A DNA stretch of 6,599 nucleotides from Pseudomonadota bacterium (GTDB lineage Bacteria; Cyanobacteriota; Vampirovibrionia; LMEP-6097). The translations under genes and the position numbers were made by a program. A model generated the notes under the pieces. It saw nothing but the letters and a program-made list of their open reading frames with translations. It searched no databases and had not been told where the DNA came from. How positions within the stretch are numbered: position 1 is the first letter of the stretch; every line of letters begins with the position of its first letter. This document shows, piece by piece, positions 5,015-6,599 of the stretch. The stretch covers positions 1-6,599 of the forward strand of contig RFQS01000125.1 of NCBI GenBank assembly GCA_009924885.1, written 5' to 3'.

Positions 5015-6357
5015 AATTCTAACGCCATCTTCATAAAAACCTCATCCCAATTATCATCTTCGCTCTGCCTAAATAAAGTCAAGGATGAATACCAAGGCGT
5101 TTTATCTGTTTCTAGTAACCAACGCCATTCTGGTATTTTTTTTAAAGCAAGCCAAGTTTTTATATTTAGCGTCCCCGCCAAATGAGCGATAGAAGTATCT
5201 GAGGTGATAACTAAATCACACAATTGCATTATCGCAGCCGTATCTAAAAAATCCATACTCTGTGAAATTTCTTCCTGAGAATGAATAAATTTATTTCTAA
5301 ATAAACAATGATCAAGCTGCTCACTGCCAGCTAATTTCTGCAAAGAAATAAATTCTATATCTGCTAATTTAGCTAAGACTGCTAAAGATTCTAAAGGAAA
5401 GGATCTTCCTCTTGAATTACGCTTTTCCTGTTCAGGATTACCTTGCCAAGCTAAAGCTATTCTAAACTTCGAACTAGAGCCAAGAGTGGCTTTCCAGTAT
5501 TTCTGACGCTCTAACGGCACAGGCAACGGTGTCGGTGAAGGGATATTCAGTAAATCAGTTTTAAAAAGACGAGGTAAACTCATCAATGGAAACCAACGTG
5601 TGTTAGATAAATCTAAATCAGCATAATTCTCTGCGCTGTATATCAATATTTCGGGATCTAAATCTTCAAATAATTTTTTCAGTGGCTTCTGCAACCACAA
5701 AGCCACCTTCATTCCTTTGTTTTTTAGATTCGAGAGATAGCGCGAGAACTGAATCGTATCCCCCAAACCCTGTTCGTAAACCAAAAGAAGTGTTCCACTA
5801 AATAAAAAATCCTCATCCCATTTTTCAATATTTAATGGTGGAGAAACCAGATTCGGTTCTGCAAGGAAACGGTATTCATATTCATTCCACCCTCTCTCAA
5901 ATTGACCCAACAATAACATAGCCATAGCTAAGTTAATACGCGCATTATAATGATTAGGCTCGTGCAACAAAGCTTCTTCATAATGAGATACGGCTTCTGC
6001 AAAATTTCCCAAGCTTACTAAACTATTTCCAAGATTATAATGGGCTTGAAAAAAGCTTTTATTAAGCCTAATAGCTTGACGATAAAAATCAACTGCCTCT
6101 TTATGCTTTTTTTCATTCTGCAAAATATTCCCTAAATTATAATAAGCATCAGGTGAATCAGGATCAGTAAGTAGAACCCTTTTCAGCAAAGCACTAGCTT
6201 CTTCTGTGCGTCCAGAATCTGAACAGATCGCAGCTAAATTTACTAAAACTAAAGTGCCTGGATTAGGCTCCTGAAGCAGATAACGATATGCTTTCTCTGC
6301 CAGAGCTAAATCACCAGCGAGGTGAATCTGCAATACTTGAGCTAAATCTAAAGCCAT
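4987..6357 (-). CDS. TPR protein with C-terminal glycosyltransferase domain, probable flagellin glycosyltransferase (FlmG-like)
   Basis: The gene encodes 456 residues from the ATG at 6357. A TTG at 6390 in the same frame would add 11 residues (467 in all). Neither start has a good ribosome site, but the first TPR begins right at the ATG. Residues ~2-140 are about four tetratricopeptide repeats with the W/Y-x-x-LG...Y-x-x-A-x-x-x-x-P pattern (for example AYYNLGNIL, AHYNLGNSL), plus a partial fifth. The C-terminal domain resembles the heptosyltransferase-like (GT9-type fold) domain seen in many TPR-glycosyltransferases. Its key motifs are EQGLGDT (195-201), ALAWQGNP (to 308), SFPLESLAVL, SDTSIAHLAGTL (from 386) and WRWLLE (411-416), with the PWY below it. 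In Caulobacter FlmG, the TPR part binds flagellin and this kind of domain transfers a nonulosonic-type sugar to it; the position next to a flagellin gene supports the same role here. The sugar cannot be told, and no sugar-synthesis gene is in the window. The protein has no signal peptide, so it should act in the cytoplasm before export. Confidence 0.88.
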   Translation of the reverse strand: MALDLAQVLQIHLAGDLALAEKAYRYLLQEPNPGTLVLVNLAAICSDSGRTEEASALLKRVLLTDPDSPDAYYNLGNILQNEKKHKEAVDFYRQAIRLNKSFFQAHYNLGNSLVSLGNFAEAVSHYEEALLHEPNHYNARINLAMAMLLLGQFERGWNEYEYRFLAEPNLVSPPLNIEKWDEDFLFSGTLLLVYEQGLGDTIQFSRYLSNLKNKGMKVALWLQKPLKKLFEDLDPEILIYSAENYADLDLSNTRWFPLMSLPRLFKTDLLNIPSPTPLPVPLERQKYWKATLGSSSKFRIALAWQGNPEQEKRNSRGRSFPLESLAVLAKLADIEFISLQKLAGSEQLDHCLFRNKFIHSQEEISQSMDFLDTAAIMQLCDLVITSDTSIAHLAGTLNIKTWLALKKIPEWRWLLETDKTPWYSSLTLFRQSEDDNWDEVFMKMALELKNTLNVSI

Positions 6358-6468
6358 AGGTACTGAATCATTACTCCAATACCTAGACAATACATAACTA
6401 ATTTCAGCTGACTATATTTCGCAAAGAGCCATCCAAATAATTTAGAATAATTTATTTAAAATAGACTA

Positions 6469-6494
6469 TAGAATCTATACTAAACAGCCGATAC
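6469..6494 (+). promoter_or_regulatory. Candidate flagellar sigma-28-type promoter
   Basis: GCCGATAC at 6487-6494 matches the sigma-28 -10 consensus GCCGATAA at seven of eight bases. TAGA at 6469-6472 lies 14 bases upstream and resembles the TAAA core of the -35. Transcription would begin near 6501. The -35 is weak, so the call depends mainly on the -10 and on the terminator that follows 50 bp later. Confidence 0.3.
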
Positions 6495-6507
6495 AAAAAC
6501 TTGTCAG
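6479..6507 (-). promoter_or_regulatory. Weak candidate promoter for the TPR-glycosyltransferase gene
   Basis: On the minus strand CTGACA (6507-6502, five of six -35 bases) is followed by a 17-base spacer and TTTAGT (6484-6479, four of six -10 bases). It would give a leader of over 110 nt. It overlaps the rightward promoter candidate at 6469-6494, so at most one may be real at a time. The call rests on consensus matching alone. Confidence 0.22.
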
Positions 6508-6582
6508 TAATAAAATTCCTTTCTTACGACAGATTAGTTACAATTCAAGCCAGTAGCCAAAAGCCACTGGCTTGTTTTTTTT
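6501..6582 (+). ncRNA. Candidate small RNA of about 80 nt
   Basis: A rightward terminator (6546-6582) has no protein gene in front of it, and a possible sigma-28-like promoter ends at 6494. Together they would define an RNA of about 80 nt: a mostly unpaired 45-nt 5' part containing a pyrimidine-rich segment (TTCCTTTCTT, 6516-6525) and a terminal hairpin with a U-tail, the usual layout of a base-pairing small RNA. The 5' end is a guess. Alternatively, the terminator ends a longer transcript antisense to the glycosyltransferase gene. Confidence 0.3.
6546..6582 (+). terminator. Intrinsic terminator with no gene in front of it
   Basis: CAAGCCAGTAGC (6546-6557) pairs with GCCACTGGCTTG (6563-6574) with one A-C mismatch, across the loop CAAAA, and eight T's follow (6575-6582). 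The geometry is that of a strong rho-independent terminator for rightward transcription. The nearest rightward gene upstream is the flagellin, which already has its own terminator 1.5 kb away. Confidence 0.88.
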
Positions 6583-6599
6583 GCATTTCATCAAAAGAT

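Noticed and set aside
4991..5185. 64-residue rightward frame after the flagellin
   Set aside because: It begins inside the flagellin terminator loop and runs antisense to the conserved C-terminus of the glycosyltransferase; it is a shadow frame.
6358..6390. TTG at 6390 as the start of the TPR-glycosyltransferase
   Set aside because: It is a rare start codon without a ribosome site, and the TPR homology begins at the ATG at 6357. It is kept only as an alternative because that ATG also lacks a well-placed ribosome site.
6465..6599. Rightward frame open to the right edge of the window
   Set aside because: It has no good start or ribosome site and runs straight through a strong intrinsic terminator, so it is unlikely to be a gene.

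Overview
The window is AT-rich (GC estimated by eye in the high 30s per cent) and densely coded. It looks like part of the chromosome of a flagellated, didermic bacterium. It holds one partial and five complete protein genes, no rRNA or tRNA, no CRISPR array and no recognisable transposon. Taxonomy cannot be settled from the sequence. The flagellin carries the LQRVRELTVQ core typical of many non-alpha, non-epsilon flagellins. The neighbouring TPR-glycosyltransferase and LuxR-type helix-turn-helix protein fit an environmental Gram-negative or a Melainabacteria/Vampirovibrionia-like lineage, but that placement is a low-confidence guess.

Layout. Positions 2-937 (+) hold the 3' part of a gene of unknown function whose start lies outside the window; its reading frame is open from the first bases, well upstream of the ATG at 338. 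Next comes a leftward gene (978-2624) for a ~548-residue protein of unknown function, rich in Ala, Ser and Thr. It has a 12-serine run encoded by a perfect hexanucleotide repeat and a 15-residue tandem repeat near its C-terminus. Its promoter (TGGACA-17-TATAAT) is the best in the window. Further right, a leftward pair separated by 2 bp encodes a Bcp/PrxQ peroxiredoxin (3415-3912) followed by a small protein made of two LuxR-type HTH modules (2798-3412). Divergent from this pair is a short flagellin gene (4026-4937, +), followed by a strong intrinsic terminator. Converging on it is a leftward gene (4987-6357) for a TPR protein with a C-terminal heptosyltransferase-like glycosyltransferase domain. 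The last 200 bp contain no protein gene, but hold a rightward intrinsic terminator with no gene in front of it and a possible flagellar-sigma-type promoter, which together could make a small RNA of about 80 nt.

How the parts may work together. The clearest functional unit is flagellin plus TPR-glycosyltransferase. This architecture matches FlmG-type enzymes, in which TPRs bind flagellin and the C-terminal domain O-glycosylates it. The flagellin's surface region, rich in Ser, Thr, Asn and Gly, is a suitable acceptor. The two genes are so close that the flagellin terminator hairpin also encodes the end of the glycosyltransferase. The Bcp/tandem-HTH operon next door might link peroxide stress to regulation, possibly of the flagellin, but nothing in the sequence proves this.
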